A DNA stretch of 64,000 bases, taken from Pyropia yezoensis (Eukaryota > Rhodophyta > Bangiophyceae > Bangiales > Bangiaceae). Positions 41,564 to 52,772 of this stretch are shown one piece after another. The translations under genes were made by a program, and so were the position numbers. Under the pieces are notes generated by a model. That model did not search any database, was not told the DNA's origin, and saw nothing but the letters and a program-made list of their open reading frames with translations. Where the stretch lies: the NCBI GenBank assembly GCA_009829735.1, contig CM020619.1, positions 21,495,598 through 21,559,597 on the forward strand. Reading direction: 5' to 3'. The number at the start of each line of letters is the position of its first letter. The first letter of the stretch is position 1.

Positions 41564-42945
41564 ACAGGCTTCTCGCGGTACACCAGCACTTCGATACCGG
41601 GGTTGATGTTTGCTGCGGCCGCATGAGGCACTTGGGTCCGCAGTGCGCGGTCGAGGCGGTCTCGCGCAATTTGCTTCGACATATCCGCCCGTGCCTCGAC
41701 GAGTGCCTTGCAGCGTTCCCGGTGGTTGGGCAGATCGGCCGGGCTGACAGGCATTCGTGGGTGGATACCGAAGACAAGCAATATGGGCGATAGCCCACGA
41801 GGACCAGCCGTCTGGTTCATTGTCCAGACCGCCATGGAGAGTGCCAGCTGGACCGGGATCTTGGGATGGTCGGCCCGGACTCTTTTGAAGAGCTGCCGCA
41901 GGTATGCGTGGTAGCCCTCCCCTGCTCCAAGGGCGTTGCGGCTCTCCACGCCCGACGGACGCATCTTGACGCCAGAACTAATGAGCAAGGCCAGGAAGCT
42001 AGCGGACCGGAGTTGAGACCCCGCGTCCACATGCAGCTCCTCGGGGTAGCCCACAAGAGGAGTGACCCAGACCAGCATGAAGGCTTCCCACACCTCCGCT
42101 GCCGACTGTCCGTTGAGGATCGTAGCCGCACTGAAGAGAGTGTCGCTGTCTACGGCATGAAGCACCGCCTGCTGCTCTACGAACATGAGTTCAACATAGA
42201 CAAGACGGTTGAAGCAAGTGTCCTCCTCCGGTAGCGCAACACGAAACCGACTGGGCTCTCTTGCCAAACGTTGGCAAACGTCACACGCGGAAGCAACGTC
42301 CTGCAGCTGCTTCAAGGTTTCTGGCACCACGTTGGCTACCTCGGCGCGCTTCATGACATTGTAGAGCCGCTCAGGTTTGGCATGGAAGAAGTGCTTGTGG
42401 ATCTTCTGCAGCTCTGGGTACGTGTAGAGCACTTCAGGCCCCCACTGGTAGTAGGCATGCCCCAACTTGCGTACCACTGGCAAACTGACTCCCTCGTTGA
42501 CGCACACCAGCTCGTTCGTCGTGTTGTTGAAGTACAGCCGGTGCTGGTCCATCTTCTCGAGGCCCAGCAGCAGAGGGACGCTGAGTTCGATAACGTCAAT
42601 CGTCAATATCAGGAAGAAGTCCTGCGTAATGGGCATTCGGACGGTCAAAGTGGTCACAGACGGATGCCGCCCGCCTCCAAACCGGAAGACATTTGGCCGT
42701 GGGGGCCCCATTGATCGTTGGTCTCCGGGCGCCACCACATACGCCTCCGCTTGTTGCTTGCCAATCACAGTCTTCTGCGCGCCGGTGTCCAGGCAAGCTC
42801 CATGGAACGTGTCAGAGCGCGAGAGCAAGCTGAGGTTGGCTTCGTCCACCGCCAGGAAGATATCGACCGGGCTGTCCTGTCGATCGGGTGGGTCTGTTCG
42901 TCTTTGCTTGAGGGAGCAGCGACGGTTCACTCCCTCGGCTGAAAA
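41564..42945 (-). pseudogene. pol: Copia Pol: protease and integrase (C-terminus cut by the chromovirus)
   Basis: The -1 frame relative to gag. The protease motif is CLDTGAQKTVIG with a later LSVPLLLGLEKM. Integrase follows: zinc-binding HKHFFH and CDVC; a core with VYVELMFVEQ, LHVDAGSQLRS and the Glu block GVESRNALGAGEGYHA, a copia-type arrangement. A late GLSPILLVFGIHPRMP segment is typical of copia integrases. The frame runs into the chromovirus LTR after VYREKPV; its continuation is at 34103. Confidence 0.9.
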
Positions 42946-44678
42946 CCCTGCTCGTCCATCTCGGCGCCGCGTTTGCTTGCGTCCTCCGTCAAGCCGGCCC
43001 CCTCCATCAGCGCCTGGAAGAGCGTCTCCTGCTCACCCGCTGGTTGCCCTTCGCCTTCGCCCGTCATCTCACTTCCCGCTGGTCCGTCTCTCAGCGCAAC
43101 TGCTTGGCCACAGAGCTCGTACATGACCTGGGCGACCGCAGCACGCTTTGAGCTGCGCTTAGCTTGATACTCCTGCCGCCGTGCGTCTTGCTTAGCTCCG
43201 TTGTACGGCTCGGGGCAGTCTTTTGCCGAATGGTTGGGCTTATCACAGGTGAAGCAACCCATCATGCTCAGCGGGTTGAATCGTCCTGACGGCTTTCCAG
43301 ATCCGTAGCCCCCCTTGTCCTTCGGGTTGGTCGCATACCAGCACTGACCGCCGTACAATACGTCCATGGCGCCGGAGCTGGCTGCAACAGGCTTGGCATT
43401 GATCGCCGAGTCCTGGAGTACTGCGCGCTTTGCCTCCTCGCACAGGAAGAGAGTCGACTGCAGCTCCCCATACAGCTGCTGAAAGCCCAGCCGCGCAGTA
43501 GGAATGCGACTTAGAGGCTCCGTGGCCCAAGGATACCCTACCACAGCACCCCTTACGTAGTTCACACGGTGTGCCTCCCCCTGGTGAGACGGGGGAAGGA
43601 GCTTGGCCGTTCTCGCAATCGTCCGATAGGTCTCCGCCAATGCATCCTGCTCGGTCATGCCGTTGGCCACAAAGCTGGCCATTCGCAGGCTACTCAGAGT
43701 GTTCTGAGCCTGGCTCTGGTGCACCGCCGAGTGATACTCAGCGCGGATGCGCGCGACGGCGTCGACGTAAGACGTAGCAAACGGCTCCAGCTCGGACAGG
43801 TAGAAGCGCTTTGCATCACCACGGAGAAGGTTGTGCAAGTAGCGCAGCTTCTGCTCGGGCGACAGCCCAAAGTCTCGCCCGGCAAGGTTGCAGTCTGCTA
43901 CAAAGTCGTCCAAGCACTCCCGTGCGTCCCCAGAGAACTTCGCCTGGTTGTCTTTGAATCGCAGGGACACGCGGTGCGCAAGGTTGCTATCCAGGGCGCC
44001 TCCTGTCGTCGTGATGGCGGGCTCAGTGTGAACCGCCGAGCCTCCCGGGCGCAGGGCTGGGTTGCCAAAGCTTGACAATGGTGGCTGCTTCGATGGATGC
44101 TGCGGGTCAATGGCCTCGGTTCCACCGCTGTAGCGGACGTCTTGTTGCACACCAGGCTGGGAAGCGAACTGGGCAGGGCGGGAAGAAGCTCCGCCTTGTA
44201 TCGACTGTGGAGTTGCTCGCCCAGACTCAGCATGGTTCGGCTGGCGATCGAGCCCAGACGGCCAGCCTGACATGACAGCGGCATCGCCATGGAGGCACAG
44301 CTGCACTTGGCGCTCCTCGAAACGGTTGAGTGCGCTCACCGCAAAGTCCTTGTCCACCCCCGACGGGTAGAGCGTCGCGGCCAGGCGCTTGACGCTGCGC
44401 ATGTCGGAGCTGCCGCCTAGGGTGACTCCGTTCGTCCGCAGCAAGGCTAGCAGGCCCTGGTGCAGTAGAGGAACCCGCATCATCTCCGGGCTAAGGAGAA
44501 CCCCTGGGGAAAACAGGTCCACCACCTGCAGGCGCAGGTCTTCTCCCTCGAAGAGATCGTCACCTGATCCCACGGGCAATCCTCGGACGGCCAGCACGAA
44601 GCCCAACTGTGCCTCGGTCAACTGCTCAGTTGGGAGGTCCGACAAAAACTCGGACGCCGCGGAGCTGGACCCCGACAT
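42927..44678 (-). CDS. gag: Copia Gag
   Basis: ATG at 44678, TGA at 42929-42927, 583 codons, intact. Contains a capsid-like helical region (RFKDNQAKFSGDARECLDDF, LHNLLRGDAKRFYLSELEPF) and one zinc knuckle, CFTCDKPNHSAKDC. The C-terminus is acidic. It lies directly upstream of the protease frame. Confidence 0.88.
   Translation of the reverse strand: MSGSSSAASEFLSDLPTEQLTEAQLGFVLAVRGLPVGSGDDLFEGEDLRLQVVDLFSPGVLLSPEMMRVPLLHQGLLALLRTNGVTLGGSSDMRSVKRLAATLYPSGVDKDFAVSALNRFEERQVQLCLHGDAAVMSGWPSGLDRQPNHAESGRATPQSIQGGASSRPAQFASQPGVQQDVRYSGGTEAIDPQHPSKQPPLSSFGNPALRPGGSAVHTEPAITTTGGALDSNLAHRVSLRFKDNQAKFSGDARECLDDFVADCNLAGRDFGLSPEQKLRYLHNLLRGDAKRFYLSELEPFATSYVDAVARIRAEYHSAVHQSQAQNTLSSLRMASFVANGMTEQDALAETYRTIARTAKLLPPSHQGEAHRVNYVRGAVVGYPWATEPLSRIPTARLGFQQLYGELQSTLFLCEEAKRAVLQDSAINAKPVAASSGAMDVLYGGQCWYATNPKDKGGYGSGKPSGRFNPLSMMGCFTCDKPNHSAKDCPEPYNGAKQDARRQEYQAKRSSKRAAVAQVMYELCGQAVALRDGPAGSEMTGEGEGQPAGEQETLFQALMEGAGLTEDASKRGAEMDEQGFQPRE
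42942..42948 (-). promoter_or_regulatory. Predicted -1 frameshift heptamer GGGTTTT, copia gag-pol
   Basis: In gag phase (caG GGT TTT) 12 nt before the gag stop. The shifted frame reads straight into the protease ORF, which has no ATG start. Most copia elements use one continuous frame, so a shift here is notable. Confidence 0.55.
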
Positions 44679-45920
44679 GGTTGGGCTGCTTCAATACACC
44701 TGGATGATCACTGCTGCGTCGGCCTCCAGGTAGATCCAGCTAGGAAGAGAAAAGCATCTCGGGCAAAAGCACCTCAGCAAAGTAACTCGTACCGAAGCGC
44801 ACCCACAAGCTCAGCCTCTCCGCTACGCTCAGGCTCCAGAGGAGGAGAGACGCAGCGGGACCTATGCGAGCGGTGTCACGACGCACCACAGTCCACCCGC
44901 ACAGAAGTGCGGGCAAAGAGAGACGACCGGTCACTCAAGGACCCCTGTACAAGCTCGAGTGGCTGGGCCAACAGCGAGAACTTGGGGGACCCAAGGAATA
45001 CGGCCACCCCCACCCTGCGGTCAAAGAGCTCGCCCTCTACTCCCTCAGCACAGTCAAAGTAAGGCGCCAATGCGGGTACACCTGCCAGATAGGCGTGGCC
45101 CAGCAGACTGCGTTGCAGGGACTTGCCACGAAACCCGCGCAGCCTCCCGTACCCACAAAAAACCTCTCACTGTGTCCGCACTTAACTTGAGCAGCCTCCC
45201 GTACAATTCAAAAACCTTGCCGACGGCGGGCTTGATTGTAGAATTGCCCCTACGCTGACACAGCGTGTCGTCCTTGAACTGCTTCAGCCTCGGGGTGCGT
45301 CTTGGTTGGGCGGGCACCTAACACACAAACGAAAAGCGGGGGGCTATCACTGCGCACCCGAGTGTCCTTGGGGGTTCCAACCGCAGATCTATCGGCCATC
45401 CACCCGCTGAGCACTAAGACTCGGGATCGGAAGTTGAAAGCACCCCGTGGCGTCGTAGCATCAAACCCCCAAGGCCAGGGATATGACCGAGACCCGCCAA
45501 CCTAGACAGGCGTGAGCCCCAGGTTACGTCGCAGGTCAAGGTTAGCTCTGCCAGACAAACAAGCACGCAGGTCAATACACACCCCACCCTCCGCCGCGTG
45601 AGAGGGCAATAGCTATCGCGTGCGTGGGAGAGCGTCGGGATCAGCACGCTCGCCCGAGGGCTTCGACCTCCCGCGTTACGTAACGTACTACCCCGACACC
45701 CCCGCCACGCACACGAGCCTCGCGCCGTCACCTACACCCGCGCCCGCGGTGACTCGCAAAGCGCACGTCCGCTGCCCGCGCTCCCCGCGTACGCCTGCGC
45801 CGCCGTTGTCAGCGCGCGCACACGCTGCTCTCCGCGCGGATCGCCTACACCGCCGCCCGCGCCGCAAGTCCACGCCGCCGTCGTCGCACGCGTCGTCCTC
45901 GCCAAAGTATAAATCGCGAT
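44679..45920 (-). other. Copia 5' leader
   Basis: About 1.2 kb between the 5' LTR and gag with no convincing ORF. The bases next to the LTR (minus strand ATCGCGATTTATACTTTGGC) should hold the primer site, but no TGG directly abuts the LTR, so an internal tRNA match as in some copia elements is possible. Confidence 0.5.
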
Positions 45921-46348
45921 TGTGAATGTCGGCGAGATGATGAGAAAACAAGCAGTGTATTCCCCAACGACCCAAAACCACGCGCCGAGGCTCCCAACAG
46001 GGGAGCGTCGGCGTGGTGTCAAGTCTGCCGCCGTCGGCCGCCGCCGTCGCACCGGCGCTAGGCCCGCCCTAATATGCGTGTCCACCTCACGCGGGTCCGG
46101 GCCAACACTGGCCAAAACATACTGCCACCAGCACCCTCCACACGGGTGTGGCCGCGCAAACAAGCCACCTTCACGCGCAAACAAGCCACCTACACGCGCA
46201 AACAAGCCACCTACACGCCCAGCCATCCAATCAAAAGACAGTACAGATAAACAACATGCGAATTGGTCCCCAATGTAAAGTGGCCCCCCTTGGCACCAAA
46301 TCGGCTGAGCGCGAGGATGCGCACCCCAGCCAAGGCGGAAAACTCACA
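45921..46348 (-). repeat. Copia 5' LTR (right copy, 428 bp)
   Basis: Direct repeat of 31798-32225 with three visible differences (A/C, T/C and T/A). Followed by target duplication GTGAT at 46349-46353. Confidence 0.92.
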
Positions 46349-46353
46349 GTGAT

Positions 46354-47151
46354 TGCAGTGGCCCCGCGAGGGGCACCCCGCGCTGACGAGTGGGGGGTGA
46401 GGGGGTGGGGGGGGTGCACACGTGGGCGTGGGGGGGTGCACGTGCGGGGGGGGGGGTGCAGGTGTGGGGGAAGGGGGGTGCACGGAGACGCGACGAAGGG
46501 TCGACAAGCGATTACAGTATGTACGTTCAGGTTGACCTGCAGCCTGCACGGACCTGTATGTCTCGCGGCCGCCGTGATTTGTCGGCGCCCTCACCCGTGG
46601 CCCGAACACAATATCCATTCCTCCCGCCATCCCCCCCACGTCAACCGAATCCAGACATGCCACCCAACCCCGCCCCCCCCCCCCCCCCCAGCCCCCCCCC
46701 GGCGCGGCGCGCACTGCTGGAACGCACTGCCGCCGTCGCGGGGGCGCACCGCCGCCACCACCGCCGCCGCTTGGCGGGCGGCCGCGGCGCGGCAGCGGCC
46801 GCAGCCGCCGAACTCTTCCCCCGCCCCCCCCCCTCTGGGGCCGCCACCCCTCCCCCCCCGGCAGAACGGCATCCGCAACGCTCGCCTCCCCCCCCCCCCC
46901 GACGTCCACCGTTACGCAGCCATCCCCCCCCCCCGCGCGTCAAGCCAGCCCACGTCGGGGTCGGCGTGTGCGCAGGCGGTTCCCGCTCCCCCCATGACCG
47001 CCCCCCCCCCCCCCCACCCCATTGTGCTCTCCCACAGGGTGCCCCCGCCCCACCGCCACCACCGCTCGCCTCCCCTCCTTTCCACTCCCCATCTCTCTCT
47101 TCCCCCGCCCTAGCCACCCCGCCCCCTCCCCCCCCGCCCCCCCCCACCGCC
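46354..47151. other. Right flank of the copia element; no gene seen
   Basis: GT/G-rich then C-rich DNA. Open frames are Pro/Arg low complexity only. It should contain the promoter of the downstream J-domain gene. Confidence 0.45.
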
Positions 47152-47960
47152 ATGACAACTGCCGCCACCACCAACCGCGGCATGGCCGTCCGGTACGGGA
47201 CGCTGGGGGTGCCCCGGGGTGTATCCGCCGGCGCCCTCTGCAAGGCCCACCACCGGCTGTCGGGGGCCCACCCCCCGGACAAGCAGCCCGCCGCCCGCCG
47301 CGCCGCCGCCGAGTCCCGCTTTGTCGCCATCGCCACCGCCTATAAGATGCTGTCGTCGCCCCACTGGCGCGCCGCGTACGACGCGGACCTTGCCGCGGCG
47401 GCGGCGGCGGCGGCGGCGTCGGCGGCGGCGGCGGCGGCGGTGGCGGCAGCGGCGGCAGCGGCGGCGGCGGGCGAATGCCGCACCACCCCCCACCCCACCC
47501 CGACGCGGCGGCCGCCGCCACGGCTGCCGAGGCGGCCGTCCTCCCCGCGGACGTGGTGGCTGTGCTGTCCCGTCGGAAGCACCCGCTCTTTGCCGTCTGC
47601 CCCGGCGGGGATGGCCTCCGCATGTCCCTGGGCCTGCCGCTCGCCGACGCGCTCGGCGGCTTTACCCGCCGCATCCGGCTGCCGTCGGGGGTGGTGCGGA
47701 CGGTCACGTCGACGGAGGTGGCTGTGCCGGGCGCCACCGCGCGGGTGCGCGGGGGGTAGCTCCCCATCCGGGGGGGCGGCGGGGCAGGCGACCTCCTCCT
47801 CGTCTAAATAGGACGTGCTTTTCCCGGCGGCCGTGACGCCGGCCGCCGCGCGGCTCATCCGCGACGCCCTCGGGGTGGGAGGGCGGGGGGGCGGGGGGGG
47901 GGGCGCCCGCCGCCGCCATCCTTGGCTCGCCGGCTGCCGCGCTTGACGATCGCCCCGTGG
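47152..47960 (+). pseudogene. J-domain (DnaJ-like) protein, altered HPD motif, decayed 3' half
   Basis: ATG at 47152. The J-domain reads VRYGTLGVPRGVSAGALCKA, SRFVAIATAYKMLSSPHW, RAAYDADL. The Hsp70-stimulating HPD is H-P-P-D here, an extra proline. After an Ala-encoding GCG repeat (47393-47467) coding shifts frame, and a DnaJ C-terminal domain follows: KHPLFAVCPGGDGLRMSLGL, PLADALGGFTRRIRL. TAG at 47757-47759 and TAA near 47804 interrupt what continues as GAGDLLLV and, one frame over, DVLFPAAVTPAAARLIRDAL. Co-chaperone function is the family role; this copy is probably dead, unless short unrecognised introns remove the stops. Confidence 0.62.
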
Positions 47961-48557
47961 TGGACGCCGACGGGCCTGCCGCCGCGGCCAGCACCGCTGC
48001 GGGCGGCCCTGCAGTGGGTGTACCCCCCGGCTGCTGCCGCCGCCGTCCCTGCCGCCGCCGCCGCCGCCGCTGCCGCCGCCGCTGCCGCCGCCCCAACGGC
48101 GGCCCCTACCCCCGCCGCAGCCGCCGCCACCTCTACCACCCACCCCACCCATGCGCCAACGCCGCCGCCGCCGTCGGCGGCAATGGGGAGATCCCAGACG
48201 CGGTCCGCCCCGGCACGGTCATTGCCGTCAGGGGCGGCTGCAGCGCGGACGCCCCGCCCCCCCCGGTGGTGGCCCCCGTCGGCACCACCCCCGCCGCCGC
48301 GCGCGCGGCGGTGGTGCAGGCCGCCGCCACTCGGGCAGCGTCGGTAGGCCCTGCGGGCGTGCGCCGCCGCCGCCGCCCGCGTCGCGGCGGCAACGGCGGC
48401 GGCGGCGGCAGCGGCGACGGCCACAGCGCCGTCGGCGGCAGCGGCGGCCACGGCAGCCGCCCCGACAACCGCGGCGGCGGCGTCGGGGCCGCCGCCACGC
48501 TCGTTCATCGCCGCCCATGCAGCACCTGGCAAGGGCGGCGGCGGCGGCAGCGGCGGC

Positions 48558-48588
<31 letters not shown>

Positions 48589-51066
48589 GCGGCGGCGGTG
48601 TCGGTGGGTCGCGCGCTCCCCCGCCCCTCGCCCCGGGTGACCGGGGGCGGGGTAGGTTGGCAAAGGCGTCTGGGGGCAGCTCCGGAAGCTCGGGGGCGGC
48701 GGGCGTCTCGTTCCGGTCCACCCCCCCAGACGGGATCCCCCCGCCGCCTCGGTCACGGCGGCGGGAGAGCGTGGAGCGCTCCTTTCGGCGCTCCCGCGGC
48801 GGGCGGGCGGGCGGGGGGGGGGGGGGGCGGGCGGGCGGGCAGGACAGCTGGCGCACAGACGGTACAGCGCCCGCCGTCGCAGCGGCGGCCGCTGCCGCTG
48901 CTGGGACGGTACCGGCTCCAACGACCACTGCTCACGATGCACAGGGCCGCCCCCCCCCCACCCACCAGCATTCCCCCCCCCGCCCCCCCCCCCCCCCCCC
49001 CCCCCCACAGAAACGCCTGCACCGGCGCTCTTCCCCGTGCCCCGTTGACGGGTACCGCCGCCGCACGAGCCGGTGGGGTGGCCCCGCCACCAACGCTGGG
49101 GGGGAAGAGCCCCCCCTCGCCGCGGGGAGTGGTGGCGGCGGCGGCCCGCCCCCAGCGTGGCTAGCTGCCGGTGCTGCGGCAGGCGCCGCGCTGCTGCCGG
49201 CACGCCGCCCACTGACCGACGGGGTTTTGCGGGGGCGCGGTGCGCACCCGCGAGCCACGGCAAGACGGCGGCCGACGGCGGGCAGCGCGGAGCGGTGGCG
49301 GGTGCGGCGGCGGCGGCGGCAGGGCGCCCTGAGCTGCCCGCCGTCGGCCCCTGTCCCGCCGCGCTGCTGCTGCTGCTGGCGCCGCCGCGCGCCCGCCGCC
49401 GCCGCCGCCGCCGCCGCCGCCTGCCACGCCCGTCGGCTGCAGCAGCACACGCCAAGCGGACAGCGCCAACCGCAGCAGCGACAGCCAGCAGAAGGGCGGC
49501 AGCACCAGTGGCGGGCCAGTGGAGGGGCGGTGTAGGGAGAGGAGGCAGGGGGGGGGGGGGGGGGGGGCGGGGGTGGGCAGGCGCCGCCGCGGCAGCGCGC
49601 CGGCTGCCGCCGCCGCCACCGTCGCACCCGCGGCCAGCACCGGCGCGGTGCGGTGGGGTGCAGTCCCACCGGCGCGGCGGGAGCGGCACGCGACGGCGCT
49701 GGGCAGGGGGCGGCGGCAGCGGCGGTGTCGGTGGTGGCGGTGGTGGTGGTGGTCGTCGTCGTCGTGGTCGTGGCGGTGGTGGCGGTGGTGGCGGTGGACG
49801 TGGTGGTGGTGGTCGTGGCGGTGGAGGCGGGGGGGGCGGCGGGGGGGGGGGTGGGGGGGGTCGTGGTCGTGGCAGTGGTGGCGGTGGTGGTGGTGGAGGT
49901 GGTGGTGGTGGTCGTGGCGGTGGTGGCGGTGGTGGCGGTGGTGGTGGTGGTGGTGGAGTGGAGCGAGCACCCGCAGGTGCAGGCCGAGTGGGCGCGGGGG
50001 AAGCCGCGGGCGGGCGCCCCGGGGATGGCGGGGGAGGGGGCGGCGGCGGACGCGACGCGGCGGCCGACGGCACGCCCATTGACGTTGGCGTTCCCGCCAC
50101 CCTCCCCCCCCCTCCAACACCCTCTCTGTCCCTGCGGTGGTGTCTGGTCCGACGCCCCCCCCCCCCTCCCCGCTTCTTCCCTCTCCCCAACCCGGGTTCC
50201 TTCCCCTCCCTCCCCACCCCCCCCCACCTCCCCCCCCACCCCCCCTTCCCCCGCCGCCGGCTCCCCCCCTGCCCCATCCACCCGCGTCTTTGCCAAATGG
50301 CCAAACGCGGGTGCACCCTGCCCCGTCGGCGGGGGGCAACTCCTAGACACTCCTCCCCCCCCCCCCCCCCCCCCCCCCCCCCGCCTTGGCCACACGCCTC
50401 TGTGGCGCCGCTGGCGCCCCCGCCCCACCCCCTTCCCCCCCCCCCGCCCCCCACGCCCGCCCGTCCGCCGCTACCGCCAGACAAGACGGGCCAGGGCGGG
50501 CGACCTACCGCAGCGGACCCTCTTGGGCGCCCGCCCCGAGCCCGTCCATGCCACAAACCCACGGGGCGGGCCGCCGCCGGCCCGGGTGCGCCCCCCGCAC
50601 GCGCCCCCACCCACCGGAACGAACGTGGCCAGGACGCGCGTCCCCTGCGCCCCCTCCCCCCCCACCCCCCCCCCCCTCCCCACCCCCCCAACCAACCACG
50701 CACACCACTCCGCTTCTCATTTCCCCACACCTGCTCGTCAGTCCCTTCCGCGTCTACCCACCCCCCCCCCCCCCTGGGCGTGTGGCCGGCGCCGCGGCCG
50801 ACCGTATCCACGCCGCCGCCCCCGCCCCCGCCCCCGCCCCCGCCCGCCCGCCCGCTTGCCCGCGCGCCGCCGCCCAGCCCGGCCCGCCACAACCACCGCC
50901 GCCGTGGACGGCGGGTAGGTACCGACGACGGCGTCGGGAGGGGCGGGGGGGGGGTGGGGGGGACGGCGGCGGGGGTGGCCCCGACGGCGCCGTGGCAGAC
51001 CATTCCTGGTCATGGCCGGCCCGCGCTGCCGTCGCGGCGGGTGCGTTGCCTGCTGAATGGGAATGG
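47961..51066. other. Low-complexity DNA, no supported gene
   Basis: Dominated by GCC/GGC, GGT/GTC and poly-C/poly-G. One + frame near 48178-48270 reads NGEIPDAVRPGTVIAVRGGC and could be the end of a protein, but I cannot extend it. 49730-49980 is a GTGGTGGCGGTGG trinucleotide array. Long frames on both strands are Pro or Gly artefacts. Confidence 0.5.
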
Positions 51067-51450
51067 GGTGCGGGGCGGGGGGCGGCGGGGGGGAGGGGGA
51101 CGGGACAGGTCGAAAAAAGAGGGGGGGGGGGGGGGTGGGAGGGGGGCGCCGTTCTCAGCGGCGGTTCCCCCCCCCCCTGCAGACCCCCCCCCACCCCGGG
51201 GGCGGGGGGCGGCGGGGGGAAGGGGGACGGGACGGGTCGAAAAAAGAGGGGGGGGGGGGGGGGTGGGAGGGGGGCGCCGTTATCAGCGGCGGTTCCCCCC
51301 CCCCCTGCAGACCCCCCCCCACCCCGGGGGCGGGGGGCGGCGGGGGGAAGGGGGACGGGACGGGTCGAAAAAAGAGGGGGGGGGGGGGGGGTGGGAGGGG
51401 GGCGCCGTTATCAGCGGCGGTTCCCCCGCCCCCTGCAGACCCCCCCCCCC
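51067..51450. repeat. 127-bp minisatellite, three copies
   Basis: The marker CGAAAAAAGA recurs at 51111, 51238 and 51366, so the period is 127-128 bp. Each unit has a G run, GGCGCCGTT-TCAGCGGCGG, a C run and CTGCAGA. Copies are nearly identical. Confidence 0.85.
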
Positions 51451-52360
51451 CCCCCAATCCTGGTTGTCGCCTGCGTCCCCACCGCTAGCGTCGTTGGGCA
51501 CCGCCGGCCACCGCCCCGCGGGCGGCGGGCGCTGCCGCCCCTCCCGCCCGCACGCGGCCGCGACGGCCGCCGCCCCACCGGGGGCCACCCCGCACCGGCC
51601 GCGCCTGGCCGGCCGGCCCGCGCAGCCCGCCAGACGCGGGCGGGGTGGTTGACGTGCGCCGGCGCCCCCCCCCCCCCCCCCCCCCTCCCCCCCTCCCCTC
51701 TCCGCTCGCTCACTGCGGCGGCGCAAGCGCCTCGGCACCCCGCCCGTTGCGGCGGCTGCCACCACCAGATGCTGGCGGCGGGCGCGGGGCGGCCCGCCGC
51801 CCGGTGGGCCACGGCCGCCCCACCCGGCGGTCGGTCGGTGGGGTGGCGGCCGCAGCAGGGGGCGTCGCGCACCCCCCCCTCCCCCCTCTCACCCCACCCC
51901 CGGCCGGGGCGCGTGACGGCCGCCGCTGGGCGGCCCGCAGGGGGATGACCAGCCGCCGCCCTGGTGGCCCCGCGCGCGCGCCGTGTGGGTGGAGTACCAG
52001 GGCCGCCCGCAGCGCGAGCCGACGCCGACCGCACCGCCCGCAAGGACGCTGCTGGGGTGACACACCTCTATTTTGGGGCGCCGCGCCGCCGGCACGGCGG
52101 GGCGTCGCGGGACGGGGCGACCGAGGTAGGAAGTGGGTCCTGGGAGAGAACAAAAAAGAAACCCGTGAACCATGACCAACGACCAAAAAACAACACGCCC
52201 TGACGCGGCAAACGAGAGTGCCTCGGCCCCGTGACGACAGGCGAGATGGGCCTTGGCCGCGGCGAGCACACGGCAAGAGCCGTCGGGAGGCGCGCCTTTG
52301 CCCTCCCCCCCACCTCACCCTTTTGCGACCGCGGCCGCCTCCCCTCCCCTCCCCTCCCCG

Positions 52361-52392
<32 letters not shown>
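52361..52392. repeat. Long uninterrupted C run
   Basis: About 32 consecutive C. Runs this long are hard to size by sequencing and can form i-motif/G-quadruplex structures. Confidence 0.8.
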
Positions 52393-52623
52393 AGCCCCGC
52401 CCCGCCGCGCGGCCGGCGGCGGCAGCGTCCAGGGCGGCGGCCATGCCGCGCACCGCCCAGCGGCGGGCGGCGACGGGCGGGGGGGCCCCGGCGGGGCCGC
52501 CCCCCCCCCCCCGCGGGCGCCCGCACACACCAGCGCCCGCCCCATGCGCGTGTCCCCGCGGGTGGTGGCGGCGGCGAGCGCGTCGCGGCGCAGCGCGCCC
52601 AGCTCCTCGCGCCGGCCCAGGCA

Positions 52624-52654
<31 letters not shown>

Positions 52655-52772
52655 AGGGGGTGTTGGGAGGGGGGTGCCGGTGCCGGGGAGGGGGGTGCCG
52701 GCGCCAGCCAATGGCGGGGTTGCTGGGAAAGGCTGCTGGGAGGGGGTGTTGGGCGGGGGGTGCCGGCGCCAG

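Larger units (their letters stand above)
31798..46348 (-). mobile_element. Ty1/copia retrotransposon, split by a nested chromovirus
   Basis: 428-bp LTRs (31798-32225 and 45921-46348) bounded by TGT and ACA, a 5-bp target duplication, and minus-strand gag, protease, integrase, RT and RNase H in copia order (integrase before RT). The copia sequence is interrupted at 34108/41564 by a 7455-bp chromovirus; removing that and one ACAGG copy rejoins the integrase C-terminal frame (VYREKPV to DKWEGPYRV) and leaves about 7.1 kb. The LTRs differ at three positions that I can see. Confidence 0.93.

Noticed and set aside
45897-45920. Copia primer binding site directly next to the 5' LTR
   Set aside because: No TGG follows the LTR on the coding strand; I could not match a tRNA end, so no site is annotated.
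47757-47812. Short introns removing the stops in the J-domain gene
   Set aside because: The only GT-AG spans are about 10-35 nt, below normal intron size; decay is simpler.
48505-51003. Minus-strand open frame of more than 800 codons
   Set aside because: Poly-Pro and poly-Gly translation of homopolymers; the opposite strand is open too, so openness is not evidence of coding.
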